From: Streptomyces sp. CB01249
GTDB lineage: Bacteria > Actinomycetota > Actinomycetes > Streptomycetales > Streptomycetaceae
Assembly: GCF_001905735.1 (NCBI RefSeq)
Contig: NZ_LISW01000001.1
Coordinates: 303,947-367,946, forward strand
Direction: 5' to 3'
Length of the DNA stretch: 64,000 nt
Positions 34,199-42,686 of the stretch are shown here, piece by piece (the first letter of the stretch is position 1; the number at the start of each line of letters is the position of its first letter). The position numbers and the translations under genes are program-made. Below the pieces are notes generated by a model. The model ran no database searches, was not told the origin of the DNA, and saw nothing but the letters and a program-made list of their open reading frames with translations.

Positions 34199-34940
34199 GG
34201 ATCCAGCCTCCGTCGACGCGCAGGGTCTGGCCGGTGATGAAGCCGGCGTCCTCGGTGGCGAGGAAGGCGACGGCCGCGGCGACGTCTTCCGGTCGGCCTC
34301 GGCGTTGGACGCACTGGCGGGCGAGCTGGCGGACGGTCATGGCTTCCGGGTCGTCGACGACGGCGTCTTCGGCGGGGACGCGGATGGAGCCGGGAGCGAC
34401 GCAGTTCGCGGTGATGCCGGCTGGGCCGAGTTCGCGTGCGAGGGCGCGGGTGAGTCCTTCGAGGCCGGCTTTGGCACTGATGTAGCCGGCGAGCTCGTGG
34501 CGGCCCGCCGTGGCGAGGACGGAGCCGATTGTGATGATCCGGCCCCAGCCGGCGGCCGTCATTCCGGCGGTGAGTTCGTGGGCGAGGAGGTAGTGGCTGG
34601 TCAGGTTGGTGGCCAGGGTGTCTTCCCAGTGGGCCGGTGTCGTCTCCGGCCATGATCGGCGCGGGTAGGCACCGGCGTTGCTGACCAGGATGTCCACCGG
34701 GCCCAGCGCCTCTTGGGCTCGACGGCACAGGGACCGTACGGCCTCGGCTTCTCGAAGATCTGCCGACAGGGAGATGCAAGAGGGGAGGGAGGCTGAGAGT
34801 TCTCCTGCCGTTCGGTCGTCGTCGAAGTGGGCCACTGCGATTGTGGCGCCGTCGGCTGCGAGGCGGTGGGCGATTGCCGTGCCGAGGCCGCCGGTGGCTC
34901 CGGTGACCAGGGCGGTGCGGCCGTTCAGGGGGCCGGGCAT
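34191..34940 (-). CDS. Short-chain dehydrogenase/reductase
   Basis: A classical SDR of 249 residues: cofactor motif TGATGGLG (residues 13-20), NAG in VDILVSNAG, and catalytic Ser140, Tyr153 and Lys157 (YISAK). The C-terminal FITGQTLRVDGGWILG is typical of FabG-type members. It should oxidise or reduce a hydroxyl or keto group using NAD(P)H. Its ATG lies inside the end of the APH-like gene (16-base overlap) and its stop overlaps the phosphatase start, so it is translated as part of the cluster. The substrate is unknown. Confidence 0.88.
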   Translation of the reverse strand: MPGPLNGRTALVTGATGGLGTAIAHRLAADGATIAVAHFDDDRTAGELSASLPSCISLSADLREAEAVRSLCRRAQEALGPVDILVSNAGAYPRRSWPETTPAHWEDTLATNLTSHYLLAHELTAGMTAAGWGRIITIGSVLATAGRHELAGYISAKAGLEGLTRALARELGPAGITANCVAPGSIRVPAEDAVVDDPEAMTVRQLARQCVQRRGRPEDVAAAVAFLATEDAGFITGQTLRVDGGWILG

Positions 34941-36061
34941 GACGACTCCAGTGGGCAGAAGTAGGTGGCGGGGTCGAAGGTGGGGCTCATCGCTTCGGCG
35001 AGCCGGGCGAGGAGGACGAGCCGGTCCGGTGGGGCCAGGTCGGCGAGGTTGTAGACGCCGAGGATGCGCATGGCCAGGTAGGGGCGGAGAAGGTTCGCCA
35101 GGTCGGCACCGGGCCAGAGACGGTCGGCGACCGGCCGTACGAGCTGGTTCCAGTACGTGGTCACGGCGGCCCGCCGGGGAGCCGCGAGCCGAGGGGCGTA
35201 GTCGATGTGGATAGTGCTCGTGGTGTGCTCGATGTCCGCTCGTCGGATCTCGGGGATGTTGTCCTGGACGCGGGCGAACGTGGCGGGGTGGTCGGCGAAG
35301 GCCGCCGGGTTGTACGTGGGCACGAGCCAGCCGCCGAGGGCGGAGGCGTACCAGAGGAAGTTGGCGAACTCGCCGGGGATGCTGTTCATCCCGGCGGTGT
35401 CGTAGTCGAACCAGGCGAGTGGGTGGGCGAGGTTGACGTCGGTGGGGTCGCCCTGGGTGAGGGCCGCCCAGACCGGCTCGGTCGCGGCGAAATGAGCCCG
35501 GAGCCAGCGGAGGGTGGCAACCCAGTCCAGGTGGTGCCGACGACTGTTGGCGTACAGGGTGTAGGTGTTGAGGCGGGAGACCGGGACGTCGATGAGGCCG
35601 TCGGCGATCAAGAAGTCCCTGCCGCCGTAGTACTCGTCGAGTCGGCCGCCGGGGGCCGCACGGTCCCAGTACAGCTTGCGTACCACGCGTGTCGGGTCGG
35701 TGGGTTCCGCCGTCGCAACGATGGCCTCGCGGTACGCGGCGGTGAGTTGATCCATGTAGGCGCGGAGGTCGCTGCTCGGCTCGTCGGCGTTGAAGAGATC
35801 GAGCAGGAGCCCGTGATCGGTGCCGCCGGCCAGACGTTCGTACGTGAGGAGCCGCCCGCCCGGCACACGCAGGTGGGCGTGGAGGGTCGGCACCCGGTAG
35901 TGCTGGGCCAGGCGTGCGTGTCCGCGAACCTCGGCTCGGCTTCCCACCGGGTCGCGCGTGTACTTCAGGAGCAACGGGCGGCCGAGTAGGTCGACTGGAC
36001 AGAGCAGGTTGCGAGTGAAGCGCCGCACCGGGCCGAGACGCAGAGGGCTGCGGAGGGTCAT
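34925..36061 (-). CDS. APH-like phosphotransferase family protein
   Basis: The 378-residue protein resembles the aminoglycoside phosphotransferase/choline kinase fold, though it is diverged. A lysine strand (RPLLLKYTRD) follows the N-terminal lobe, and the catalytic loop appears as QGDPTDVN followed by the metal-binding FDYDTAGMNS. The usual HGD histidine is replaced by glutamine. It probably phosphorylates a small hydroxylated metabolite rather than an antibiotic, judging from the cluster. Its ATG overlaps the stop of the upstream glycosyltransferase as ATGA. Confidence 0.7.
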   Translation of the reverse strand: MTLRSPLRLGPVRRFTRNLLCPVDLLGRPLLLKYTRDPVGSRAEVRGHARLAQHYRVPTLHAHLRVPGGRLLTYERLAGGTDHGLLLDLFNADEPSSDLRAYMDQLTAAYREAIVATAEPTDPTRVVRKLYWDRAAPGGRLDEYYGGRDFLIADGLIDVPVSRLNTYTLYANSRRHHLDWVATLRWLRAHFAATEPVWAALTQGDPTDVNLAHPLAWFDYDTAGMNSIPGEFANFLWYASALGGWLVPTYNPAAFADHPATFARVQDNIPEIRRADIEHTTSTIHIDYAPRLAAPRRAAVTTYWNQLVRPVADRLWPGADLANLLRPYLAMRILGVYNLADLAPPDRLVLLARLAEAMSPTFDPATYFCPLESSCPAP

Positions 36062-37206
36062 GGCCGCACCCCGTTGAGCAGGTCGAGGCACACTCGGGCC
36101 AGTTCGGCGGGCGGGAAAGCGTCCATGTGAACATCGACGTCTGAAGGGATGGCGTCTCGGCCGGGGCAGAGGTCGCCCTGGTGCATGCGGTCGGAGAGGT
36201 CGGTGGCGACGGCGTGGTGGTGGGGGAGCCCGGTGCGCCACTTGCTGTGGCTGTGGCGCGCGTACAAGCCGATGACGTGCCTCTCGGGACTGCGCGTCAT
36301 CGCGGCGAGGTGGGTGAGGCCGGTGTCATTGCCGACGACCAGGTCGCAGTGCGGGAAGAGATCGGCGAGCTGTTCGGCCGGCACCCCGTCCAGGTGGAGC
36401 ACCTGAACGTGGCGTCGAGGGGCCTCGGCGCTGACGCGGAAGCCGTCTTCCGCGTTGCCGCCGATGAGCAGCAGCCGGGCCTGTGCTTGCTGGGCTTCGG
36501 CGATCTGCTCGGCGAGGGCCATGTACCGCTGGGCGGTGTAGTCCTTGCGCTCCGGCCAGCTGGTGGCGGTGATGGCGGCGATGGTCAGGCCGCCCAGCCA
36601 GCCCACCGATCGCAGCTCCTCCACGAGATCATTCGGGCCGGTCGCGAGGGTCGGCGCGAAGGGAGCCGTGCCGGGGAGGCGGATACCGAGGCGGCGTTCC
36701 AGCGCCAGGTAGTGGCGGGCCAGCAGGTCAGGGTGGGCGCGGCCGTCGCTCGACCAGCAGGGCGGGGCCGCTGGATCGAGTACCAGGCTCACCACTGCTT
36801 CGGAGCCGTGCGCCTCGATCCCCGCGCGGTCTCCGATCACGGCGCGTCGACCGTGGGGCGTGGTGACTGGGTGGTGAGCGATCAGCCCGGTCCGGGCGAT
36901 CAGCCCCGCGTACGGCCCCACCGCCCGGACGGACGTGCGAACCGACCGCAGCCGCAGCCAGTCGAGCACCGCGCGTACCCCCGACAGAGCGAGGAGGGTG
37001 TCTCCGAGCTTCCCCTCGAAGGCCACCACGACCTCGCCGCACCCGCTCAGGCGGTGGACCAACTCGGCGGAGGCAGCCAGCGGGAGCGGTGCGCCGCTGG
37101 GGACGCTGCCACGGTCGTACCCCAGCGGGGTGGTGTGGACGGCCCCGGCAGGGACGACCACGGAACCGTGGTGGAACCGGACCCCTGGCGGGGCGACCGA
37201 GCTCAC
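36058..37206 (-). CDS. Family 9 glycosyltransferase (heptosyltransferase-like)
   Basis: The 382-residue protein matches the GT9 family, whose known members move ADP-heptose onto lipopolysaccharide: VVVAFEGKLGDTLLALSGVRAV near residue 40, and the nucleotide-sugar site with LLLIGGNAEDG, then PHCDLVVGNDTGLTHLAAM. A Gram-positive has no LPS, so a different acceptor, perhaps a small molecule, is expected. The GTG at 37206 overlaps the phosphoribosyltransferase stop as GTGA. There is no signal or membrane segment. The sugar donor is unknown. Confidence 0.8.
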   Translation of the reverse strand: MSSVAPPGVRFHHGSVVVPAGAVHTTPLGYDRGSVPSGAPLPLAASAELVHRLSGCGEVVVAFEGKLGDTLLALSGVRAVLDWLRLRSVRTSVRAVGPYAGLIARTGLIAHHPVTTPHGRRAVIGDRAGIEAHGSEAVVSLVLDPAAPPCWSSDGRAHPDLLARHYLALERRLGIRLPGTAPFAPTLATGPNDLVEELRSVGWLGGLTIAAITATSWPERKDYTAQRYMALAEQIAEAQQAQARLLLIGGNAEDGFRVSAEAPRRHVQVLHLDGVPAEQLADLFPHCDLVVGNDTGLTHLAAMTRSPERHVIGLYARHSHSKWRTGLPHHHAVATDLSDRMHQGDLCPGRDAIPSDVDVHMDAFPPAELARVCLDLLNGVRP

Positions 37207-37778
37207 GCCGGGCCCTCGATCGTGGTGAGCGCGACCAGCGGCAGCTCCAGCTCGTTGAGCAGGGCGCGGGCTCCGCGCGTGGTGTCCTCCACCAGGCAGG
37301 CCGCCGCCAGCGGCACGGCGCCGGCCTCGCGGAGGCGGCGGGTGAGGTCGGCCAGGGTCCGACCGGTGGTGATCTCGTCGTCCACGATGACGATGCGCTG
37401 TCCCGGAGCGATGCCGTAGGCGAAGACGTCGGTGCGCATGGCGTGCGGCTCGCTGAAGCGGACCGCGCCGTCCAGGGGGAGGTGCAGCTTCCAGGCGATC
37501 TTGTACGGGAGGCGGGCGGCGTCGGCCAGGGAGACGGTCGGGAGGATGCCGCCCGCGTCCAGGCCCAGGAGGAAGTCCACGGAGCCGGCCCCGTCCGGCA
37601 GCTGCTTCTGGAGCAGACGCCACAGATCGGCCCCCGTGCTGGCAAGGGTGTCGGGATGCACCGGGCTTTCCAGGCCGTCCAACGAGTGGATGACACGCTC
37701 GCGGCGGCTGGTGGCTCCCACGCTGAGCCGTTCGACGATTCGGGCGGAGAAGGGCGGCAGGGTGATGGTTTCGGGCAT
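37203..37778 (-). CDS. Phosphoribosyltransferase family protein
   Basis: The ATG at 37778 follows AGGAG and gives 191 residues. The PRPP-binding motif is clear: RIVIVDDEITTGRTLADL (two acidic residues Asp133-Asp134 followed by the TTG loop). FLLGLDAGGILPTVSLA fits the upstream loop of orotate or adenine phosphoribosyltransferases. The reaction would join a base, or a related group, to PRPP to make a nucleotide, or the reverse. Between a GT9 and a nucleotidyltransferase fusion it points to a nucleotide-like pathway. The next gene upstream is 46 bases away, the largest gap in the cluster's downstream half. Confidence 0.83.
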   Translation of the reverse strand: MPETITLPPFSARIVERLSVGATSRRERVIHSLDGLESPVHPDTLASTGADLWRLLQKQLPDGAGSVDFLLGLDAGGILPTVSLADAARLPYKIAWKLHLPLDGAVRFSEPHAMRTDVFAYGIAPGQRIVIVDDEITTGRTLADLTRRLREAGAVPLAAACLVEDTTRGARALLNELELPLVALTTIEGPA

Positions 37779-37824
37779 GACGAAGCTCCTGTCGGTGGAG
37801 AGGGGAGGAGGAGAGGTGCGTGGT

Positions 37825-39624
37825 TCAGGCGGCGAGCTGGAGGGCGTACCAGGTGAGGAGCTGGTCGACCGCCGCGGTGACGGGCTTGAGCACGAGCTCG
37901 GTGTCACCGTCACGCCAGGCGTTCGCGACCTCGGCCAGAGGAGGGACCACGAGGGCCGTCAGACCCGGCATGCGGGAGGCGGCGGCGAGGATCCGGTCGG
38001 GGCCGGACTCCCACTGGTTGTGCTCGCGCAGGAGAAGGCGGCAGGCGAGCACGAGGTGTTTGTAGAGCTGCCGCAGGGCGGTCGCCCCCTCCGCAGTACG
38101 CAAACGGCGCATGGTGAGCATGACCTGGGGCAGTTCGCGGACGGCGGCGAACGCGAGCTCGTCCCGGCTGATCGTCGGAAGTTCGAGGTCGGATGCCGCA
38201 TGCAGGACGGGGCTGCCCTGCTGGAGCTGGTGAAGGACGAAGGCCAGGCGCGGAGTGAGGCGTCGGGCGGTCAGTTCTCCGGGCGTGACGAGAGTGGGGC
38301 CGAGAGAGGCCGCATTGCCGAGGGCCGTCCGGTACCGCTCCAGGGCCTCTTGGATGCCGCCGCAGACCTCGTGCTCGGCGATCACCATGAGGTCCAGGTC
38401 GGACCAGCCCGCGATCCAGGTTCCCTCTCCGGGGCTTCCGGTCAGGGCGACGAGCCGTACGCCGGGGCCGTACGCCCGTACCGCGTCGGTGAAGTCGGCC
38501 GTCGCCGACGCGACCGCTGCCGGAAGACCGAGCCCGTACGGGGTGGCCACGCGCAGCGCAGTCGTGGAGGGCGGGGCGGCGATGCGCCGGAGGCGGGCGC
38601 GAAGGGCTGCGATGCTGCCGGTGTTGTCGATGACGTGGTCGGCCAGAGCGGCGACCTGGTGGGCGCCGCGGCTCATCTTGATCTCGTCCTTCGCGGCGAC
38701 GGCCTGGGCCGGAGTGCCCGACCGCTCGACGCGTACGACGAAGGAGGCGTCCAGGTAGACGATCTGGAGCGTGTCGCCCATGAGCCCCTTGAGCTCGGCG
38801 ATCGAGGCATCGTCGTGGACGGACTCGATGGTGAACAGCTTCGTGTCGACGTGGGCGTCCGCAAAGCGGTTCAGCTCGCCGAGCAGCAGTTCGGCCTGCC
38901 GACGGGCCGAGAGTGCGTACGGGTCCGCGAGCCCTTCCCGATGGGCTGCCTGCCGTAACAGGAAGCCGATCTTGAGGCGCTGGGCGCCGCAGGTCAGCTG
39001 GACGAACTGTGCGCTGGTGCTCTTCCCGCACTCGCTCAGCCCGCCGAAGGCGAGTACCTGGCGCAGATGCCGACTCGGCTTGATCTCCGCCGGAGCGACG
39101 TCCTCCCGCCCGTACAGCTTGAAGCGGGCCGACACGGGGAGCCGACGACGGCCGGCGACGACATCGGAGACCAGTGCGTCGAGGGCGGCGCACAGCTCCT
39201 CACGTTGCCCGTGAAGGGCAGGGACACGTCGTGCGGCCAGCTCATCGCGGCCCGCCGCCCGCACGCTGTGCCAGATCCGCAGTGTCAGCACAGACATGCG
39301 GTCCACGACGGAGGCGAGCGTCTCGGTGTGCAGGGGCACATCGGCGCGGCCCGCGTCCGCCAGCGAGCCGAGGACTTCGTCAGCGCGCTCGGCGAGGGCG
39401 TTGCGTTCGGCGTTGAGCTGGTCGATCTCTCGCTTGCAGTCGGCGACCTGGGCGGCGGAGAGCAAAGCACTGCGCACTCGGTCCTCTGTGTCCCACAGAC
39501 GCCCGTTGACGGTGTGGAGCCGGGTGACGGTGTCATCCAGGCGCTGCCGGTCCTTGTCCTGGAGGGTGGCCATGGCGCGGGTGAGCCCCGGAGGCAGCAC
39601 CAGGGGCGGGGAGTTCTGAGTCAT
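37825..39624 (-). CDS. DUF4254 / P-loop kinase / nucleotidyltransferase fusion
   Basis: This 599-residue protein joins three domains. Residues about 20-155 match DUF4254 (VNGRLWDTEDRVR at 39-51), otherwise found near GT9 genes in lipopolysaccharide clusters of Bacteroidetes. Residues about 188-350 are a P-loop kinase with Walker A GGLSECGKST (194-203) and a kinase-like core (GDTLQIVYLDASFVVRVERS). Residues about 360-599 are a polymerase-beta-type nucleotidyltransferase with GSPGEG (396-401) and the metal-binding SDLDLMV (408-414). One chain may therefore phosphorylate and then activate a metabolite. Its ATG overlaps the upstream kinase stop as ATGA. I know of no characterised protein with this layout. 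Confidence 0.8.
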   Translation of the reverse strand: MTQNSPPLVLPPGLTRAMATLQDKDRQRLDDTVTRLHTVNGRLWDTEDRVRSALLSAAQVADCKREIDQLNAERNALAERADEVLGSLADAGRADVPLHTETLASVVDRMSVLTLRIWHSVRAAGRDELAARRVPALHGQREELCAALDALVSDVVAGRRRLPVSARFKLYGREDVAPAEIKPSRHLRQVLAFGGLSECGKSTSAQFVQLTCGAQRLKIGFLLRQAAHREGLADPYALSARRQAELLLGELNRFADAHVDTKLFTIESVHDDASIAELKGLMGDTLQIVYLDASFVVRVERSGTPAQAVAAKDEIKMSRGAHQVAALADHVIDNTGSIAALRARLRRIAAPPSTTALRVATPYGLGLPAAVASATADFTDAVRAYGPGVRLVALTGSPGEGTWIAGWSDLDLMVIAEHEVCGGIQEALERYRTALGNAASLGPTLVTPGELTARRLTPRLAFVLHQLQQGSPVLHAASDLELPTISRDELAFAAVRELPQVMLTMRRLRTAEGATALRQLYKHLVLACRLLLREHNQWESGPDRILAAASRMPGLTALVVPPLAEVANAWRDGDTELVLKPVTAAVDQLLTWYALQLAA

Positions 39625-40268
39625 CGGGGACTCCCGTCGGTGAGTGGAGTGAGGCCAAGGTGATCGAGTACGTCGCTGTGTACGTCGTCCAGGGAGCGGT
39701 TTTCGCAGTCCACGACGGCGGCGTACGTGCCGTGGCCGGCCTGGTGAAGCAGAACGGCGTGCAGTGTCTTCTGGTAGGCCGGGTAGATCCCGGTCCACGG
39801 GCGGCCCTCGCGGGCGCTGGTGATGGCGTAACTGCGCTCGGCGTCGAAGGACGCGAGCAGCAGCACTGAGGTCTCCGATGCGGTGGCGCGCGAACCGGCG
39901 ATGTCCGTCACGGTCTTGAACGCCTCGCCCACCGTCAGCCCGTCCTTGACCACGCATGTCGCGGTGGCCACAGCGAGGAGCATGGGCAGGCCACGGTCCA
40001 GCAGTCCCGTACGACCGGGCTCGCGTGCGGCGGCCCGCTTGGCGTGACCGACGAGCAGCATCTCTGTCAGCTCGACCGTCGTGGACGTCTCGAACCACCA
40101 CCGGGCGTAGTCGCCGGCCGCTGCTCGCGCCCACGGCTCGGGGTCGTGCTCGTGGACGGCCCCCAGCGGCTGAAAGACGTGTCGGCGCGCGGCCAGCCGA
40201 TCGAGGTGAGTCGTCTTGCCGACGTTGTCAGGACCGTTGAGGCTGACGAAGTCCGCTAACCGCACCAT
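39621..40268 (-). CDS. Thymidylate-kinase-like P-loop kinase
   Basis: The 215-residue protein starts with Walker A NGPDNVGKTTHLDRLA (residues 11-26) and has GLLDRGLPMLLAV, which matches the DRY/DRG substrate loop of dTMP kinases. The rest is diverged, with a short lid region (TSAREGRPWTGIYPAYQK), so the nucleotide specificity is uncertain. It is overlapped by the downstream fusion gene (ATGA) and starts four bases after the Nudix stop, so it sits firmly in the cluster. A role in making or salvaging a nucleoside phosphate is inferred. Confidence 0.78.
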   Translation of the reverse strand: MVRLADFVSLNGPDNVGKTTHLDRLAARRHVFQPLGAVHEHDPEPWARAAAGDYARWWFETSTTVELTEMLLVGHAKRAAAREPGRTGLLDRGLPMLLAVATATCVVKDGLTVGEAFKTVTDIAGSRATASETSVLLLASFDAERSYAITSAREGRPWTGIYPAYQKTLHAVLLHQAGHGTYAAVVDCENRSLDDVHSDVLDHLGLTPLTDGSPR

Positions 40269-40271
40269 CGC

Positions 40272-40739
40272 TCACGCCTCGCGAATCGGTGTGTCGAGGA
40301 CGGAGGTGATCGCGTCGGTGTTCGTGGCGATGAACTCGGCCAGCTCCGGCGGCATCAGGTTCAGCTCACGGACGGCCTGGGCGGTGAAAGGCACCCGGAC
40401 CACCTCGTACCCGCCTCGCTCCGGCTTGTCGAACTCGGTGCCCGTCCGTGCGGCCAGGTCCATCGACTCCAGGCGTGCCGCGAAGATGTGCTGGACTCCG
40501 ACGCCTCCCTCCAGCGCATCGGTGATGAGGTGCACGAGCTCGGCGCGCTCCAGCTTGCCGCCCAGCTCCTCGAACACCTCCCGATGCAGAGCCGCCTCGA
40601 TGGTCGCGTCCTCTTCCTCGACGCCTCCGCCGACCGACACCCAGTACGGCTCCCTGCCGAGCTTGGTGCGCTTGATGAGGACCAGTTCGTCGCCGTCGAG
40701 AAGGACGGCGCGGGCGTTGCGCTTGACGATGTCGGTCAT
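40272..40739 (-). CDS. Nudix hydrolase
   Basis: The 155-residue protein has a complete Nudix box, GGGVEEEDATIEAALHREVF followed by EELGG, giving the GX5EX7REUXEEXGU pattern. The ATG follows AAGGAGC. Nudix enzymes split nucleoside diphosphates linked to another group, such as ADP-sugars or dinucleotides, or cleanse modified NTPs. It is the first gene of the minus-strand cluster and is divergent from an XRE-type regulator, with a 214-base shared promoter region between them. A detoxifying or trimming role for a nucleotide intermediate is inferred. Confidence 0.88.
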   Translation of the reverse strand: MTDIVKRNARAVLLDGDELVLIKRTKLGREPYWVSVGGGVEEEDATIEAALHREVFEELGGKLERAELVHLITDALEGGVGVQHIFAARLESMDLAARTGTEFDKPERGGYEVVRVPFTAQAVRELNLMPPELAEFIATNTDAITSVLDTPIREA

Positions 40740-40761
40740 GCCGTTTGCTCCTTGGGTGTGT

Positions 40762-40889
40762 AACCGGGGAGAACGGGCGGAGGGGCGCTTTTTGGCTGTG
40801 GCCACTTTCCCCGGTTCGTGAATACAGCATGGTGCAAACTGATCGCTGAGTGTGACGCACGGGTGCTGCAGCAATGCCGCAGTAATGCC
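40762..40889. promoter_or_regulatory. Divergent control region of the cluster: inverted and tandem repeats
   Basis: The gap between the Nudix gene and the regulator holds an inverted repeat (AACCGGGGA at 40762-40770 and TCCCCGGTT at 40808-40816) and two adjoining 11-base direct repeats, GCAGCAATGCC (40868-40878) and GCAGTAATGCC (40879-40889). An 11-base spacing puts both on the same DNA face, as for a regulator bound side by side. The region is less GC-rich than its surroundings. Confidence 0.45.
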
Positions 40890-40953
40890 GAACAGGACTG
40901 CTCGCACAGGGTGTTTCGACGTTTCACCAGGTGACGGACGGGGGGGTACGACG

Positions 40954-42087
40954 GTGGTGACTGTGCAGAGATGGTCCGGGCGCGAAGCACGGCTGCTGCG
41001 CGAGGCCCTTCGCATGAGCCTGCGTGACTTCGCTGCCTACCTCGGAGTCAGTGACCGGACCGTGTCGAACTGGGAGGGCGGTGGCGCGGGTTACCAGCCG
41101 CGTGCCGAGTCCCAGGCTGTGCTCGACACCGCACTCGACCATGCGTCGGGCGAAGCGCAGACGCGGTTCGCGGCGGCACTGGGAACAAACGGCGCTGCGC
41201 CACCCGTGACAGGCCGAATCGAAGTCGACTCCCACAAGTTCCTGCCAGTTTTCATCGGCGCCGAACGCGCTGGCCGACTCCGTGCACACATGAGACCGAG
41301 TGCGCACGACGGTTGGCTGGAGTCCTCCTCGGCCCGCGTCGACCACCCCGAGGCACAGGAGTGCGTCCTTCACGTCTTCGCGTGCGGGGTGGCCGTCTTC
41401 CACCTCGTTCAGCCGCACCAGCCTGCCGCGCTCACCGACCTTGCGGTCTGGCGGTACCGCTCCTACGCCGCCGACCTTCCCTGGGCACGAGACAAGCTCC
41501 GTGACCTCCTGGACGAGCAATCCGCCCGCGTTCCCAACCCCGAGTACGTCCTCTCCCTCTACTGGCTCACCTCGGGCCCCTGGTCCGGCGATGCCCACGA
41601 CACCGCACTGCGCCTGCTGTCCACGCCCTCTGTCCTGGTCGACCGCGGCGCCCCGGACGGCCCCGCTCCTCTGGGCGGTGCGGTCGAAGAGTCTCTCCTC
41701 GCCACCGGCTTCGACCACCCCGACATCGTGTCCTTCGGCGTAAGGGGTGTGTCCACCGCCTACGCGGGCTGGTCCGGCGTCGCCTACGCGTCCCACTCCC
41801 GCGAGCGCAGACTCACCATCGACGAGTTGGTCACCTGCGAACTGACCGTCCAAGCCCTCTGGTGTTTCACCCGCCAGGTGCAGCAGATGATCGAGGACGG
41901 CCAGGACCCCTTCATGCCCGAGCAGTACGGCTGGCGCTTCCTGCGTGCCGCCTCCTCCCGGCTCACCACCGCCCGAGCCCAGGAGACCGCTCAACACGTT
42001 CTGATGCGGGAGGCCATCATGAAGACCAGCGGACTGGCCGAACGGCTGCGCGCCGCGCAGGACGCTCTGCGAGAGGGCGTCGGGTGA
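40954..42087 (+). CDS. XRE-family transcriptional regulator with C-terminal sensor-like domain
   Basis: The GTG at 40954 gives 377 residues. Residues about 5-60 form a helix-turn-helix (LLREALRMSLRDFAAYLGVS, then DRTVSNWEGGG). The remainder, about 300 residues, contains VDSHKFLPVFIGAERAG and ECVLHVFACGVAVFHLV, not a domain I can name; similar long regulators with this layout stand beside metabolite clusters in Streptomyces. It is divergent from the eight-gene cluster and followed 25 bases later by an isochorismatase-like gene, so it probably controls both transcripts. The start region is uncertain, since GTG at 40957 and an ATG at 40852 are also in frame. Confidence 0.75.
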   Translation: MVTVQRWSGREARLLREALRMSLRDFAAYLGVSDRTVSNWEGGGAGYQPRAESQAVLDTALDHASGEAQTRFAAALGTNGAAPPVTGRIEVDSHKFLPVFIGAERAGRLRAHMRPSAHDGWLESSSARVDHPEAQECVLHVFACGVAVFHLVQPHQPAALTDLAVWRYRSYAADLPWARDKLRDLLDEQSARVPNPEYVLSLYWLTSGPWSGDAHDTALRLLSTPSVLVDRGAPDGPAPLGGAVEESLLATGFDHPDIVSFGVRGVSTAYAGWSGVAYASHSRERRLTIDELVTCELTVQALWCFTRQVQQMIEDGQDPFMPEQYGWRFLRAASSRLTTARAQETAQHVLMREAIMKTSGLAERLRAAQDALREGVG

Positions 42088-42112
42088 GAACACAGGGCAG
42101 GAGAAGCAACGG

Positions 42113-42682
42113 ATGGACATCGGCAGCGCCGCGCTGGTCGTGATCGACATGCAGAACGGCTTCGTGAACGAGCGAAGCCGCCATGCCGTGCCTGCGGTCT
42201 CCGATCTCGTCGCCCAGTGGATCGGCGCCGGCCGTCCCGTGATCTTCACCCGGTACTTCAACTATCCGGACAGCCCGTACGAGCGCTTCTTCCAGTGGCG
42301 CCGACTCCAAGAACCACCGGAGACCGACATCGTCCCCGAACTCGCGGAGGCGGCAGCCCGCGCGCACGCGGTCGTCGACAAGACCGGCTACACACTCTTC
42401 ACCGCCCAGGCAGCCGAACTGGTCCGCGGGGGTGGCTGGACCGACCTCGTCTTCTGCGGGATCGCCACCGAGAGCTGCGTCCTGAAGTCCGCGGCCGACG
42501 CCTTCGAACATGGCTACGCCCCCTGGATCGTCACCGACGCCTGCGCCAGCGACGCCGGCCCCGACGTGCACGACGCTGGACTCGTCGTCGCCCGCCGTCT
42601 GATCGGAACCGGCCAACTTGTCACCACGGACCACGTGGCCGGCCAACTCACCGCGTATGCAGGGGCCCCAGTGCTGGAATAG
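42113..42682 (+). CDS. Isochorismatase-family cysteine hydrolase
   Basis: The 189-residue protein has the family triad: Asp12 in VVIDMQNGF, Lys90 in VVDKTGYT and Cys122 in GIATESCV, with a cis-peptide region just before the cysteine. Members hydrolyse amides such as nicotinamide, ureido groups or isochorismate. The ATG follows CAGGAG. It lies between the regulator and a flavoprotein gene (four bases later), forming a three-gene unit. Its natural substrate is unknown; with a nucleotide-type cluster next door, a carboxamide hydrolase is one possibility. Confidence 0.85.
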   Translation: MDIGSAALVVIDMQNGFVNERSRHAVPAVSDLVAQWIGAGRPVIFTRYFNYPDSPYERFFQWRRLQEPPETDIVPELAEAAARAHAVVDKTGYTLFTAQAAELVRGGGWTDLVFCGIATESCVLKSAADAFEHGYAPWIVTDACASDAGPDVHDAGLVVARRLIGTGQLVTTDHVAGQLTAYAGAPVLE

Positions 42683-42686
42683 CCCC

